From Emticicia sp037153985 (GTDB lineage Bacteria; Bacteroidota; Bacteroidia; Cytophagales; Spirosomataceae), in contig NZ_JBBAYI010000001.1 of NCBI RefSeq assembly GCF_037153985.1, positions 62,001 through 126,000 on the forward strand: a DNA stretch of 64,000 nt, read 5' to 3'. Positions within the stretch are counted from its first letter, which is position 1; each line of letters begins with the position of its first letter. The notes under the pieces were generated by a model that worked only from the letters and a program-made list of their open reading frames with translations, made no database searches and was not told where the DNA came from. This document shows positions 44,705 through 54,490 of this stretch, piece by piece. Made by a program: the position numbers and the translations under genes.

Positions 44705-45400
44705 TTAAGCTGCTTCAAAATTCTCGCTTACTTTGGCCCAGTTAACTACATTCCAGAAAGCATTGATATAATCGGCGCGCTTATTCTGATACTTCAAATA
44801 ATATGCGTGTTCCCAGACATCAATAGCTAATACGGGTGTGCCTTTGTCTGGCGCTACATCCATTAGCGGGTTGTCCTGATTTGGAGTTGATGTAATTTTA
44901 AGTTTTTTGTCAGGGCCAACAATCAGCCATGCCCAGCCTGAACCAAAGCGTGAAGTTGCTGCCTTGGCAAACTCTTCTTTCATTTTATCGAAACTGCCAA
45001 ATGAACTATTAATGGCAGTTGCTAATTTACCAGTGGGTGCTCCGCCAGCATTAGGGCCTAATATTTGCCAGAAAAACGTATGATTCCAATGCCCGCCACC
45101 GTTATTTCTTACTGCCACAGGATATTTACTGATATCTTTTAATAACTGAGCCAGAGGTACTTTTTCCATGTCTGTGCCGGCAATGGCTTTATTAAGGTTA
45201 TCAACATAGGCTTTATGATGACGGTCATGGTGAATTTCCATGGTAAGTTTATCAATGTGCGGTTCTAGAGCATCGTTAGCATAAGGTAACGGTGCAAGCG
45301 TATACATACCTTCAAAGCTAACAGGTTTCGCAAAAACATTACCCATTTTCAATAAAAAAGAGCTTCCGACAATTGCTTTGATGAAATCTTTTCTGTTCAT
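44705..45400 (-). CDS. sodA: Exported Fe/Mn superoxide dismutase
   Basis: The fold motifs are complete: ligands H57 (EIHHDRHH), H107 (GGGHWNHTFFW), D194 and H198 (DVWEHAYY). The GGGHWNH and GSGWAWL patterns fit a manganese or cambialistic enzyme. The protein carries about 24 extra N-terminal residues (NRKDFIKAIVGSSFLLKMG...), a signal-like segment starting with Arg-Lys, so the enzyme is probably exported to the periplasm or beyond to remove superoxide. The 231-residue length equals a cytosolic SOD plus this leader. Whether it uses Tat or Sec cannot be decided. Confidence 0.9.
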   Translation of the reverse strand: MNRKDFIKAIVGSSFLLKMGNVFAKPVSFEGMYTLAPLPYANDALEPHIDKLTMEIHHDRHHKAYVDNLNKAIAGTDMEKVPLAQLLKDISKYPVAVRNNGGGHWNHTFFWQILGPNAGGAPTGKLATAINSSFGSFDKMKEEFAKAATSRFGSGWAWLIVGPDKKLKITSTPNQDNPLMDVAPDKGTPVLAIDVWEHAYYLKYQNKRADYINAFWNVVNWAKVSENFEAA

Positions 45401-45459
45401 GGTTTATGCAGGGGATTTGAGTAAAAATGAATCGATTGTACTTCTACAAATATATAGAC

Positions 45460-46155
45460 TTAAATTTTATAAATTTCATTAAAAAACGTTTCTAGCTTAA
45501 ACAAGTCGAGCTTTCCGTTTGTTCGTACACCGCTGCATAAATCCAAACCATAGGGTTGTACGTTATCAATGGCAGCCCGTACATTTTCGGCTTTCAGCCC
45601 TCCGGCCAGAAAAACAGGTACACGGGCCTGTTCAACAATTTTCCGACTTACAGCCCAGTTATGAACTCGCCCTGTGCCTCCTAGTTCTTTCACTGCCAGA
45701 TTAGGGTTGCCTGAGTCAAGCAAGAGGGCATCAACCTGTTCGGCAGCTGCCAGAGCCTCATCAATACTGTTTTCATCAATGACATGAATCACCTGTACAA
45801 TTTTTGTAGCGGGTATTGCAAGGCGGAAGTCTTCATAATTGCCTTTGTTAATGGCATCAACAAGCTGAATAACGTTGCTGTTAACCAATTGCTGATGCTG
45901 AATAATATCCTGCGTATCGGTGCGGCTGGTTAACAAAAAAGAAGCCACAGGCGGGGGGATAGTAGCTATAATTTCACGGATGAGTTCATCGGCAATAGGG
46001 CCGGGGCCACTAGGCATTTTAGCTACCAGACCCAACGCCGAGGCACCAAAACTTACAGCTTCGTGTGCTTCCTGAATACTGCTGATACAACATATTTTAA
46101 CTCTCGGAATACCCTTGAATACAGGGAATTGCCCAGAGCCTTGTAACTGATTCAT
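45460..46155 (-). CDS. Phosphoribosylanthranilate isomerase-like protein
   Basis: The beta/alpha-barrel pattern of TrpF is visible: KICCISSIQEA near the N-terminus (Cys at about 22), the Asp in DALLLDSG, then FLAGGL and LCSGVRTNGKLD near the C-terminus that would bind phosphate. TrpF converts phosphoribosylanthranilate in tryptophan synthesis. The gene is not with other trp genes; neighbours are sodA and recR. The 231 residues are slightly longer than usual by an N-terminal extension. It might have a different substrate. Confidence 0.7.
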   Translation of the reverse strand: MNQLQGSGQFPVFKGIPRVKICCISSIQEAHEAVSFGASALGLVAKMPSGPGPIADELIREIIATIPPPVASFLLTSRTDTQDIIQHQQLVNSNVIQLVDAINKGNYEDFRLAIPATKIVQVIHVIDENSIDEALAAAEQVDALLLDSGNPNLAVKELGGTGRVHNWAVSRKIVEQARVPVFLAGGLKAENVRAAIDNVQPYGLDLCSGVRTNGKLDLFKLETFFNEIYKI

Positions 46156-46175
46156 GAGTTTTTATATGATTTATA

Positions 46176-46790
46176 TTATTCGTAGGCTATTCTGCTCAGA
46201 ATACTTCTGCCTAATGTAACCTCATCGGTATATTCCAAATCTCCGCCAATAGGTATACCTCGGGCAATAGTACTGATTTTGATAGGAAAAACCTTTAATT
46301 TCTTTTGCAGGTAAAAAGCCGTGGTATCGCCTTCCATAGTTGGGCTAAGTGCCAGAATTACCTCCTGAACTTTTTCTTCTCCTGAGGCGTGTTCAATTCT
46401 TTTCAACAAAGATTCTATTTGGAGGTCATTCGGGCCAACACCCATTAACGGAGAAATAATACCCCCAAGCACATGGTATAAACCCTTATACTGAGCCGTA
46501 TTTTCAATAGCGAGTACATCACGCGTATCTTCAACTACGCAAATAATGTGTTGGTCGCGGCGGGGCGAACTACAAATCTGGCATAGTTCATCGTCTGAAA
46601 TATTATGGCATTTCCGGCAATAGGTAGTTTTGTTGCGCATAGCCAGCAGCGCATCTGCCAAAAGCTGTGTTTGAGCTTCTTCTCGTTTAAGCAAATGCAA
46701 AACCAGCCTCAAGGCAGACTTCTTTCCGATACCGGGCAGCTTTGAGATTTCAATAACAGCGTCTTCGATTAATTTTGAAGGGAAATTCAA
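46176..46790 (-). CDS. recR: Recombination mediator RecR
   Basis: The 204-residue protein has the N-terminal helix-hairpin-helix (SKLPGIGKKSALRL, 16-29), the four-Cys zinc finger (CRKC and CQIC, about 58-72), the Toprim domain with CVVEDTRDVLAIE and the C-terminal DEVTLGRSI segment. RecR with RecO loads RecA on gapped DNA. The gene is 20 bp upstream of the TrpF-like gene on the minus strand, so the two may be co-transcribed. Confidence 0.95.
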   Translation of the reverse strand: MNFPSKLIEDAVIEISKLPGIGKKSALRLVLHLLKREEAQTQLLADALLAMRNKTTYCRKCHNISDDELCQICSSPRRDQHIICVVEDTRDVLAIENTAQYKGLYHVLGGIISPLMGVGPNDLQIESLLKRIEHASGEEKVQEVILALSPTMEGDTTAFYLQKKLKVFPIKISTIARGIPIGGDLEYTDEVTLGRSILSRIAYE

Positions 46791-46879
46791 GATTTTTCAG
46801 GCCTTTTGGTGTAATAAATAAATTGTGTATTTGGATTTAACGCAGCAGCTACATTGATTTATTATCTGGCAAAATAGCG

Positions 46880-47173
46880 TTATTTAAGCATTATTTCTGC
46901 CGAAATATGTCTTCGGCAAATTTCATTTCTCATTGGTGCCAATTCTTCAAAATCGCCCGATTTTACGCCACATTTTCCTTTGTAATGGATAATGAATGTA
47001 CATTGTTCGGCTTGCTCTGGGGTATGTTTGCAAACATCAATTAATGTGTTAATTACATGGTCAAAAGTGTTTATATCATCATTATAAACTACTAGTTCCC
47101 AAAGTTTTATGCTGGCAATATCTTCAACTACTTCCTCTAAGATTTCCACCTCTGGATTCGGCAATGTTGTCAT
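46880..47173 (-). CDS. clpS: ClpS, adaptor of the Clp protease
   Basis: I use the ATG at 47173 (MTTLPNPEVEILEEV); the in-frame start 33 bp before gives an atypical basic leader. The core WELVVYNDDINTFDHVINTLIDVC (about 29-52) and the FIIHYKGKCGV and RRHISAEIML segments are family hallmarks. ClpS passes N-degron substrates to ClpAP/ClpCP. At 97 residues it has normal size. Confidence 0.92.
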   Translation of the reverse strand: MTTLPNPEVEILEEVVEDIASIKLWELVVYNDDINTFDHVINTLIDVCKHTPEQAEQCTFIIHYKGKCGVKSGDFEELAPMRNEICRRHISAEIMLK

Positions 47174-47369
47174 TTTTATAAACTTTCTAAATTTTTTAAG
47201 AAACACTATATCAAATAGGTCATACTCATATTAACGTGTAAAGAGTGCATGATTAATATGTAATATTGCCTATTTTTATACGAAGATAACTCATTCTTTG
47301 CAAACAGTAGTTTTGTTATCGCAAAAAAAGTTTTGATATTTGACACTTTAATGATAAATCAAAGCACCT

Positions 47370-48830
47370 ATGAGTTCGACGCTTGCCCTAACAATTCTGA
47401 TAGTTTATTTTCTTGTTTTAATTCTTATTTCTATCTATACAGCCAAAGGTGCTAACACCGATACTTTCTTTACGGCAAACCGCCAGTCACCATGGTATCT
47501 GGTAGCTTTCGGTATGATAGGAACATCTATTTCAGGCGTAACGTTCGTTTCGGTACCGGGTGCTGTCGGAAAAATTCAGTTTTCTTATTTTCAGGTAGTT
47601 TTAGGCTATGCAGTAGGGTATTGGGTAATTGCCACCGTGCTTATGCCTATGTATTACAGGCTAAACCTGATTTCGATTTACGGTTACCTCGAAAAACGCT
47701 TTGGTTTTTGGGCTTATAAAACAGGCTCAGGTTTTTTCTTGCTTTCGCGTACTATTGGCTCAGCCCTAAGAATGTATGTGGCCGTTCAGGTGTTACAACT
47801 AGTAATTTTTGATGACCTGAAAATACCTTTCGAACTGACGGTACTTATAGCCATGGGTCTTATATTTGTTTATACTTTTAAAGGTGGGGTAAAAACTATT
47901 ATTGTTACTGATACACTCCAGACTTTCTTCTTGCTCACAGCCCTTGTGATGACTATTTATCTGATAGCCAAACAATTGAACCTGACAGCAGGCGAGGTCT
48001 TTACTACTATTTCAGAAAGTCCGTATTCTAAAATTTTTGTTTGGGAATGGGCGAATAAGCACCATTTTGTGAAAGATTTTTTGTCGGGGGCATTTATTGC
48101 CATGACCATGACAGGGCTTGACCAAGATTTAATGCAAAAAAATCTGACCTGTAAAAGCATAGGCGAAGCTCAAAAAAATATGTTCTGGTTTTATGTCGTA
48201 CTGGTTTTTGTGAATCTGTTGTTTTTAAGTCTGGGAGTGTTGCTTTATTTTTATTCTCAGACAATGAACATTCCAATTCCTGCTAATACAGATGACTTAT
48301 ACCCTTCATTAGCCCTCGGAAACCATTTTGGTACACTTGCGGCTGTAACGTTCTTGCTAGGTATTACGGCAGCTACCTATGCCAGTTCTGACTCGGCCTT
48401 AACGGCTCTTACAACGGCTTTTTGTGTTGATTTTCTTAAATTTGAAAACCGTACCGAAAAAGATAAAACACGGTTGAAACATTGGGTGCATATTGGCTTT
48501 ACAGGGGTATTCTTTATTATTATTATCATATTCAGAGCCATTAATAGTCAGGAGATAATTTCGGCAGTATTCAATGTAGCGGGCTATACTTATGGGCCTT
48601 TACTGGGGCTTTTTGCCTTTGGTTTATATATGAAACGCCCTGTAACAGATAAATATATTCCTTTTGTTTGTGTGGCTTCTCCGTTTCTGACTTATGGTAT
48701 TGAAGAATTTATGAAATATAATTTCTCGTTTGAGTTTGGCTTTTCAAAACTTATGCTTAACGGGCTTATTACTTTTACTGGCTTATTGATTTTCTCAAAA
48801 AATCAGGATACAGTGTTGAAAAATAGTTAA
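47370..48830 (+). CDS. Sodium:solute symporter family transporter
   Basis: A 486-residue membrane protein with about 13 helices. SSS family features are the start of helix 1 (YFLVLILISIYTAKG), the GTSISGVTFVSVPG segment in helix 2 to 3 with Na+ contacts, and the SGAFIAMTMTGLDQDLMQKN region of helix 6 to 7. It couples solute uptake to Na+; the substrate cannot be read from sequence. It is a single gene, ending convergent with the esterase gene. Confidence 0.88.
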   Translation: MSSTLALTILIVYFLVLILISIYTAKGANTDTFFTANRQSPWYLVAFGMIGTSISGVTFVSVPGAVGKIQFSYFQVVLGYAVGYWVIATVLMPMYYRLNLISIYGYLEKRFGFWAYKTGSGFFLLSRTIGSALRMYVAVQVLQLVIFDDLKIPFELTVLIAMGLIFVYTFKGGVKTIIVTDTLQTFFLLTALVMTIYLIAKQLNLTAGEVFTTISESPYSKIFVWEWANKHHFVKDFLSGAFIAMTMTGLDQDLMQKNLTCKSIGEAQKNMFWFYVVLVFVNLLFLSLGVLLYFYSQTMNIPIPANTDDLYPSLALGNHFGTLAAVTFLLGITAATYASSDSALTALTTAFCVDFLKFENRTEKDKTRLKHWVHIGFTGVFFIIIIIFRAINSQEIISAVFNVAGYTYGPLLGLFAFGLYMKRPVTDKYIPFVCVASPFLTYGIEEFMKYNFSFEFGFSKLMLNGLITFTGLLIFSKNQDTVLKNS

Positions 48831-48874
48831 ATAGGCTTCTTTTGGAAATACACTTTTTTTAAGATTTTATACTG

Positions 48875-48904
48875 GCAAAACATTCATATTTTTGGGTGTT
48901 TTGC
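48875..48904 (+). terminator. Hairpin between symporter and esterase genes
   Basis: An 8-bp stem, gcaaaaca with tgttttgc, over a 14-base loop, followed by a T-rich run on the + strand (48905-48914). Moderate terminator candidate. Confidence 0.5.
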
Positions 48905-48927
48905 TAATTTTTTAAGGGTATCATTAC

Positions 48928-49647
48928 TTATTTTCGTTTCCATTGTAGCATCCATTCATAAATATCGTCACGTTCGTAGAGGTACTGTATACCGTGGCCT
49001 TCGTCGGTTAACTTAGTAAATTTAATATTCCCCTGACACCCTTCCAGTGTTTTTACAATTCGTTCAGTCTCGCTGATAGGAATAACATTATCGGCCGTTC
49101 CGTGGAAGGTCCAGATAGGCATAGTTTTCAGGGTGTTGCATATCCGTGGCATATCGCTATCATTACAACCCCCACAAAGCGGAACCATCGCTGCCAGTTT
49201 GTCGGCATGGTCCATACCAGCAATGAAAGTACCATAACCGCCGAGGCTGATACCCGTCAGATATACGCGTTGTGTATCAACCCGATATTTGCTGGTGAGT
49301 TCGGTATAAAGGGAGTCAAACCAGTTTTCGCTGCTCCAGTATTTGCCATCGGGGCATTGGGGTGAAGCAATAATAAAATTAAACTCCTTTCCTTGCTCAA
49401 TCAGATAGGGAAGACCATAGCCTTTTAATTTATTGAGGTCAGTGCCTCGATGCGAACTGCCATGTAAATAAATAATTACAGGGTATGGCATAGTTTTTTT
49501 GTCATAATCCTTGGGTAAATACAATAAATAATTATACTTCGCTTTAGGCTTTATATTTGCCTGAGCATGGGTATACTGTATTTGTGTAAGGCATAAAACA
49601 AAATAAAATCCTATTGTAAACTGATGGACGTAGCGGTGGAGATACAT
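48928..49647 (-). CDS. Exported alpha/beta-hydrolase (esterase, prolyl-oligopeptidase type)
   Basis: A signal peptide (about 1-29, ending THAQ) is followed by an alpha/beta-hydrolase fold. The oxyanion sequence VIIYLHGSSHRG, nucleophile elbow GISLGGYG (Ser in G-x-S-x-G), the Asp in FHGTADNVIP and His in DEGHGIQYL give a full catalytic set. It resembles phospholipase/carboxylesterases and feruloyl esterase-like enzymes that act on polysaccharide esters. The substrate is not evident. Confidence 0.87.
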   Translation of the reverse strand: MYLHRYVHQFTIGFYFVLCLTQIQYTHAQANIKPKAKYNYLLYLPKDYDKKTMPYPVIIYLHGSSHRGTDLNKLKGYGLPYLIEQGKEFNFIIASPQCPDGKYWSSENWFDSLYTELTSKYRVDTQRVYLTGISLGGYGTFIAGMDHADKLAAMVPLCGGCNDSDMPRICNTLKTMPIWTFHGTADNVIPISETERIVKTLEGCQGNIKFTKLTDEGHGIQYLYERDDIYEWMLQWKRK

Positions 49648-49957
49648 ATTTTGTGTTTTTAATTATTTGATTATCAGTGTTTTAATTATTGTAAAATTTA
49701 ATGTGGCTACCTGTGCCTTTTTGACTAAATAAAATGCAATTTTACGTAGTTTAAGATGATAATTTACTATTGGCCAAAATATTATTTTAGAGAGCTTAAA
49801 TTATTAATATTAGATAAATACAATAAAAAATGTGTAGATAATCAGTCGTTTTGATATGTTTTATCTACAAAACTAACAAGTTGGTCGCCTAACGTTTATA
49901 CTTGGCTAAACTTTATGGTCGATTATTATTCTAAGAGATGTCAACGATATACTAACA
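49648..49957. other. AT-rich divergent spacer before the OMP gene
   Basis: About 310 bp between divergent genes, AT-rich, with no gene seen. It should contain the promoters of the esterase and OMP genes; no clean -7 or -33 pair was found. Confidence 0.4.
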
Positions 49958-52789
49958 ATGAAGAAGCATCTATTTTTATTATCTATCACACTTCTGATTT
50001 CTGCTAGAATTTTTGCTCAAGGAGTAGAAGTAACAGGAACAGTGCAAGAGGCAAAAACCAAGATAGCAGTGGTTGGTGCCAGCGTATTATTAATTAACCA
50101 GAAAGACAGCACACAACGAAAAGGAGTACAAGCCGATACCGCTGGTAACTTCAGATTTACAGGAGTTATGGCAGGGGCATATCGCCTACGGGTTACTTCA
50201 ATTGGTTATGATGACACCGAAACCAAAGTTACTGTGGGTGCTACGGCCAAAAACGTAGGCGTAATAGTAATGGGTGAAAATGCACGCCAGTTAAGCGAAG
50301 TGGTGGTTCGTCAGAAACAGATTCGTGTTGAACAAAAAGGTGATACGGTTCAATACAATGCCAATGCTTTTAAAACTAATCCTGATGCTTCGGCCGAAGA
50401 CCTTGTTAAGAAAATGCCCGGTGTAACCATTGAAAATGGTGTTGTAAAAGCACAAGGAGAAGAGGTTAAAAAAGTAACGGTTGATGGGCAAGAGTTTTTT
50501 GGTGATGATGCTACTTTAGCTCTCAAAAACCTGCCTGCCGAAATTATTGATAAAGTTCAGGTTTTTGATCGCCTCAGCGAACAAGCACAATTTACAGGTT
50601 TTGATGATGGTAACTCTGTCAAGACCATTAACATTACTACGGTTCAGGGTAAAAATAATGGCCAGTTTGGTAAGGTTTATGCCGGTTATGGTGAAAACGA
50701 ACGCTATCAGGCTGGCGTAAGTATGAACTTCTTTAAGAAAGACCAGCGACTAACTATTATTGGGCTTTCTAACAATATTAATCAGCAAAACTTCTCAAAT
50801 CAGGATATTCTGGGTGTTTTAGGCTCATCGGGTGGTGGTGGCTTTGGCGGAGGAGGTGGCGGCGGTGGCGGTGGTCGTCCAGGCGGTGGTGGTGGTAATT
50901 TTGGTGGAGGTGGCCGCCCGGGTGGTGGTGGTGGCAACGCTGGTGATTTTCTGGTTGGGCAGCAGCCGGGTATTGCACATACAACTTCTATTGGTCTGAA
51001 TTATAGCGATAACTTAGGTAAAAAAGTAAAACTCAATACCAGTTATTTTTTCAACTCAGCCAATAACGGAAACGTAAGCACCTCGCACCGCGAGTATCTA
51101 GGTACTTTACCTCAAACTTATGATGCCGTAAGTACTACTAATAACGATAACATGAACCACCGGTTAAATATGCGTCTGGAGTACAATATCGATAAAAACA
51201 ACTCTATTATTTTTACGCCACGTATTAGTTGGCAAGATAACGACGCTCTTTCAACTCTTGATGCCAAGACTATACTTGAAGGCGCTTTACAGAACACCAC
51301 ACAAACTTCAAGAAATTCAAATAACAAGGGTATTAACGCTTCAGGAGAACTTTTATATCGTCATAGATTTGCCAAAGAAGGCCGGACTTTCTCTATTAGC
51401 CTACAAGATAATCTGAGCGACCGCACAGGTTTAACCAACCAATATTCGATAAGCCGCTATTTCTCTCCGAACGATACCACGCAGATTATTAATCAGCAAA
51501 CCAAGTCGTTGACAAATAGTAATCGTATTTCGGCAACTGTTACTTACACAGAGCCTGTAAGTAAAACAGGACAAATACAGTTTGACCATAATATCTCGTA
51601 TAATTCGAGTATGTCAGACAAACGCGTAAATGCGTTTGACGAAAAAACTGAAACCTATTCGTTACTAAACCAGTCGTTGAGTAGCGTATTTGACAACGGT
51701 TACCTGACTAACCGAACCGGTGTTAGTTATCGTATCCGTAATCAGCAATCGTTCCTTACAGTAGGGGCTGCATATCAGAATGCGCAGCTAGCAAGCGAAC
51801 AAACGTATCCAATTGCACAAAACGTGAAATATTCGTTTAATAGCTTTCTGCCAAATGCTATGTTTAACTATCGTTTCAAGAACAAAGCTAACTTACGGTT
51901 TTTTTATCGTACCAATACAAACGCACCGTCGGTTAATCAGTTACAAGATGTTATCGATAATAGCAACCCAACGCAGTTGTCAACCGGTAACCCTGATTTA
52001 AAACAAGATTATACACATTCGGTTTCTGTACGTTTTGGTTCAACTCAATCAAAAACTGCTCAGAGCTTCAATATATTTGGTAACCTTAGTTACTCAAATA
52101 ATGCCATTGTACAGTCAACTTTTATAGCTGACAGAGACTATGAGCTAACCAACGGAATTATCCTTTTCAAAGGTTCACAATTAACAAAACCAGTTAACAT
52201 GGATGGTATGTTAAATGTTCGTTCATTTGTAAGTTATGGGTTGCCAGTATCAAAAATCAAGTCTAATGTAAATTTCAATGCTGGGTTCTCTTATGCTAAA
52301 AACCCGAACCTGATTAATAACAATAAGAGTTTCACTAACAATTATGGTATTAATGGTGGGGTAGTGGTAAGTAGTAGTGCCAGCGAAAAACTAGACTTTA
52401 CTCTTTCATACTCGCCGAGTTATAATATTGTACGTAATAGCTTACAAGCTAACCTGAACAGCAATTATTTATCGCAGAGTACTAATTTCAAGCTAAACTG
52501 GTTGTTCGGAAAAGGTTTTGTGTTCCAGACAGAAGTAGTTAATCAGGCTTATTCGGGTTTGGGTGCTGGCTATAACAGAAGCTTTACTTTATGGAATGGG
52601 GGCTTGGGTTACAAATTCCTGAAAAAACAAGCCGGAGAGCTTCGTATCAATGTATTTGACATCCTGAAACAGAATAATAGCATTAGCCGTAATGTATTAA
52701 CAGCTTATGTGGAAGATGTAAAAAATCAGGTTTTAGGCCGCTACTATATGCTCACATTTACTTACAATCTACGAAATTTCAGATTGTAG
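49958..52789 (+). CDS. Large outer-membrane beta-barrel protein
   Basis: The 943-residue product starts with a signal peptide (1-21), then a carboxypeptidase-regulatory-like domain (about 22-105, GTVQEAKTKIAVVGASVLL, GYDDTETKV), a plug-like domain (about 107-215; DTVQYNANAFKTNPDASAED, VTVDGQEFFGDD) and a long barrel (about 340-943) ending in aromatic F-R-L. A Gly-rich segment at 292-327 separates the plug and barrel. It resembles the TonB-receptor-like OMP_b-brl family without a clear TonB box or SusD partner, so its cargo is not known. Confidence 0.85.
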   Translation: MKKHLFLLSITLLISARIFAQGVEVTGTVQEAKTKIAVVGASVLLINQKDSTQRKGVQADTAGNFRFTGVMAGAYRLRVTSIGYDDTETKVTVGATAKNVGVIVMGENARQLSEVVVRQKQIRVEQKGDTVQYNANAFKTNPDASAEDLVKKMPGVTIENGVVKAQGEEVKKVTVDGQEFFGDDATLALKNLPAEIIDKVQVFDRLSEQAQFTGFDDGNSVKTINITTVQGKNNGQFGKVYAGYGENERYQAGVSMNFFKKDQRLTIIGLSNNINQQNFSNQDILGVLGSSGGGGFGGGGGGGGGGRPGGGGGNFGGGGRPGGGGGNAGDFLVGQQPGIAHTTSIGLNYSDNLGKKVKLNTSYFFNSANNGNVSTSHREYLGTLPQTYDAVSTTNNDNMNHRLNMRLEYNIDKNNSIIFTPRISWQDNDALSTLDAKTILEGALQNTTQTSRNSNNKGINASGELLYRHRFAKEGRTFSISLQDNLSDRTGLTNQYSISRYFSPNDTTQIINQQTKSLTNSNRISATVTYTEPVSKTGQIQFDHNISYNSSMSDKRVNAFDEKTETYSLLNQSLSSVFDNGYLTNRTGVSYRIRNQQSFLTVGAAYQNAQLASEQTYPIAQNVKYSFNSFLPNAMFNYRFKNKANLRFFYRTNTNAPSVNQLQDVIDNSNPTQLSTGNPDLKQDYTHSVSVRFGSTQSKTAQSFNIFGNLSYSNNAIVQSTFIADRDYELTNGIILFKGSQLTKPVNMDGMLNVRSFVSYGLPVSKIKSNVNFNAGFSYAKNPNLINNNKSFTNNYGINGGVVVSSSASEKLDFTLSYSPSYNIVRNSLQANLNSNYLSQSTNFKLNWLFGKGFVFQTEVVNQAYSGLGAGYNRSFTLWNGGLGYKFLKKQAGELRINVFDILKQNNSISRNVLTAYVEDVKNQVLGRYYMLTFTYNLRNFRL
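50829..50940 (+). repeat. Gly-rich low-complexity segment of the OMP gene
   Basis: GGT/GGC-type codons repeat for over 100 bp, coding about 37 residues that are mostly Gly, with GGRPGG repeated twice. GC content is far above the surroundings. Confidence 0.9.
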
Positions 52790-52805
52790 AACCTTTCAAT
52801 TTCAA

Positions 52806-52840
52806 AAGCCCTGCTATCTTATCAGAAGGTAGCAGGGCTT
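52806..52840. terminator. Hairpin between OMP and glycosyltransferase genes
   Basis: Arms aagccctgctatctt and aaggtagcagggctt pair over 5 bases, with one T-G wobble. On the minus strand a T run follows; the + strand has none, so it best ends the glycosyltransferase transcript. Confidence 0.65.
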
Positions 52841-52881
52841 GGTATATATTCAGTCGGGTAATACTTAATTTTACCCTATTT

Positions 52882-53862
52882 CTATTCATAAAAAGGTAAA
52901 AACTTTGGGGTTGCCTCTTTTAACTTTGGGGGAAAAGCATTAATGCTTTGTTTGTTTAGTACCATTTCATAATATTTCAGGTATTTTTTTGTAGTATGCT
53001 GAATAGTAAAATTATCGGCTACATATTCAGAACACTTTTTATTGCTGAATCGCCCAATATCAGCTACCTGTTTTATTAATTCAGATTTTTTATCTGATAA
53101 AAAGCCTACCTCATTCGTAATTAATTCAGGTAAAGACCCATAGGGTGTTCCAAATACCGGACATCCCAGATATAAACTTTCGATAAGCGCTATGCCGAAA
53201 GGCTCATGCCACAAAACCGGAAACAGCAACCCCTTCGATGTGTTAAGTAGATGGTTTTTCTCTTCGCCGCCAATCATGCCATAAAACCTGATACTAGGGT
53301 AGGGAGTAAACCTGAAGCCCATCTTGATATTAAGCCTGTAGCCTCCTAATACGGCTAGTTTATTGTTGGTTTTGCGTGCAATGTCAATGGCACCTTTTAC
53401 ATTTTTTATACGCCACGCAGCCTTTGCCATAAAATGCAAGTGAGTTCTTTGATTTGTAAAAGATGGTTTTCCGTAATCATTCAGTTGCAAGCCATTGTAT
53501 ACAAAAGCACTTGACTGGTAACGCGCTGCATGATTTTCAGAAACAAAGATGGTATTAATATCAAAATCGTCAAAATCGTTTCTATTGCCCTGAATCATAA
53601 CAATATAGGGCTTCGATAAAGGCTCTTGTGGTTTTTCAAACAGATGTAAAATGTCAATGTCTGCCGGTATTTGTTTTTCCAGAGATACATCAGGCTTGTA
53701 AATAATAACTCTGCCAAAATTACATTGCGTACCTGCCGGAGCCAGATAAGTAATTTTATGTCCTGATTTGTTTAGTTCTTGCCCTAACCACCACAAAATA
53801 CGTTCGGTACCTCCGTATTTAGAAACAGGTAAGACCGAATTACTCATGATAAGGATATTCAT
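52882..53862 (-). CDS. Glycosyltransferase family 4
   Basis: The 326-residue protein has the GT-B fold pattern: an N-terminal SKYGGTERILWWLGQELNKSGH (about 13-34), a donor site with KGLLFPVLWHEPFGIALIES (about 210-229; E-x7-E) and the closing LPELI helix. GT4 enzymes transfer sugars from nucleotide or lipid donors onto surface polysaccharides or lipids. It is a single gene; no polysaccharide cluster is visible next to it, so acceptor and sugar are unknown. Confidence 0.85.
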   Translation of the reverse strand: MNILIMSNSVLPVSKYGGTERILWWLGQELNKSGHKITYLAPAGTQCNFGRVIIYKPDVSLEKQIPADIDILHLFEKPQEPLSKPYIVMIQGNRNDFDDFDINTIFVSENHAARYQSSAFVYNGLQLNDYGKPSFTNQRTHLHFMAKAAWRIKNVKGAIDIARKTNNKLAVLGGYRLNIKMGFRFTPYPSIRFYGMIGGEEKNHLLNTSKGLLFPVLWHEPFGIALIESLYLGCPVFGTPYGSLPELITNEVGFLSDKKSELIKQVADIGRFSNKKCSEYVADNFTIQHTTKKYLKYYEMVLNKQSINAFPPKLKEATPKFLPFYE

Positions 53863-54490
53863 TAAATTAAAGTTTGGATTCAGGGATTTATTTTAAAAGA
53901 GGAAAAAAGACGACCAGCTATATGGAAACATATAGTGAATCAGGTAATAAAATCAATGTAAACGTACTAGTCGGAGAGGTAGTCTGGAATAATAAACTTA
54001 CGTTTTAAAAGGAGTATACCCTCTTTTTTTGCCGGAATAAGAATAGAAGATAAGCAAAATTGAGAACTTACCTTCTGTTTACAGTCAGATAAAAAGAGGG
54101 GTTGTCCAAAATAAAGATTTGACTTCATAAAAGTTTTTTTCAGATGGATTCATTCATTAATTTTTCAATAAAAATCAATGAAATAGAACAAAGGGAAATA
54201 GTGATTGACAATTTAATTTCAGAAAGACACCAAAAGAGGCTTTTAGATAGGTTTTCTTTTTTTAGTCTTCTGCAAATAAATACTAGGTATACAGATAACG
54301 CCAACAGGGGCTGATTCTTGTCTTTCTTTTTAATGAATAAGACCACAAGCCATATAAATACAGACAAAACGTTTGTTTCTAGAGATGTAAAGATCAGCCT
54401 TTTAATTACAAAATAGAGGTATACAAAAACTGTTACCTTGAATATTTGTATTTTTACAGAGTTAATATGTTCGCAGAAAATAATTATTGT
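53863..54490. other. Spacer with no firm gene
   Basis: About 630 bp, AT-rich. A minus-strand frame of 75 codons (54140-54367) codes a hydrophobic sequence with poor start context; I do not call it a gene. No hairpin with a T tract was seen. Confidence 0.4.

Noticed and set aside
54140..54367. 75-codon hydrophobic minus-strand frame
   Set aside because: Low-complexity hydrophobic/Lys sequence in an AT-rich spacer, with no sign of family or operon context.
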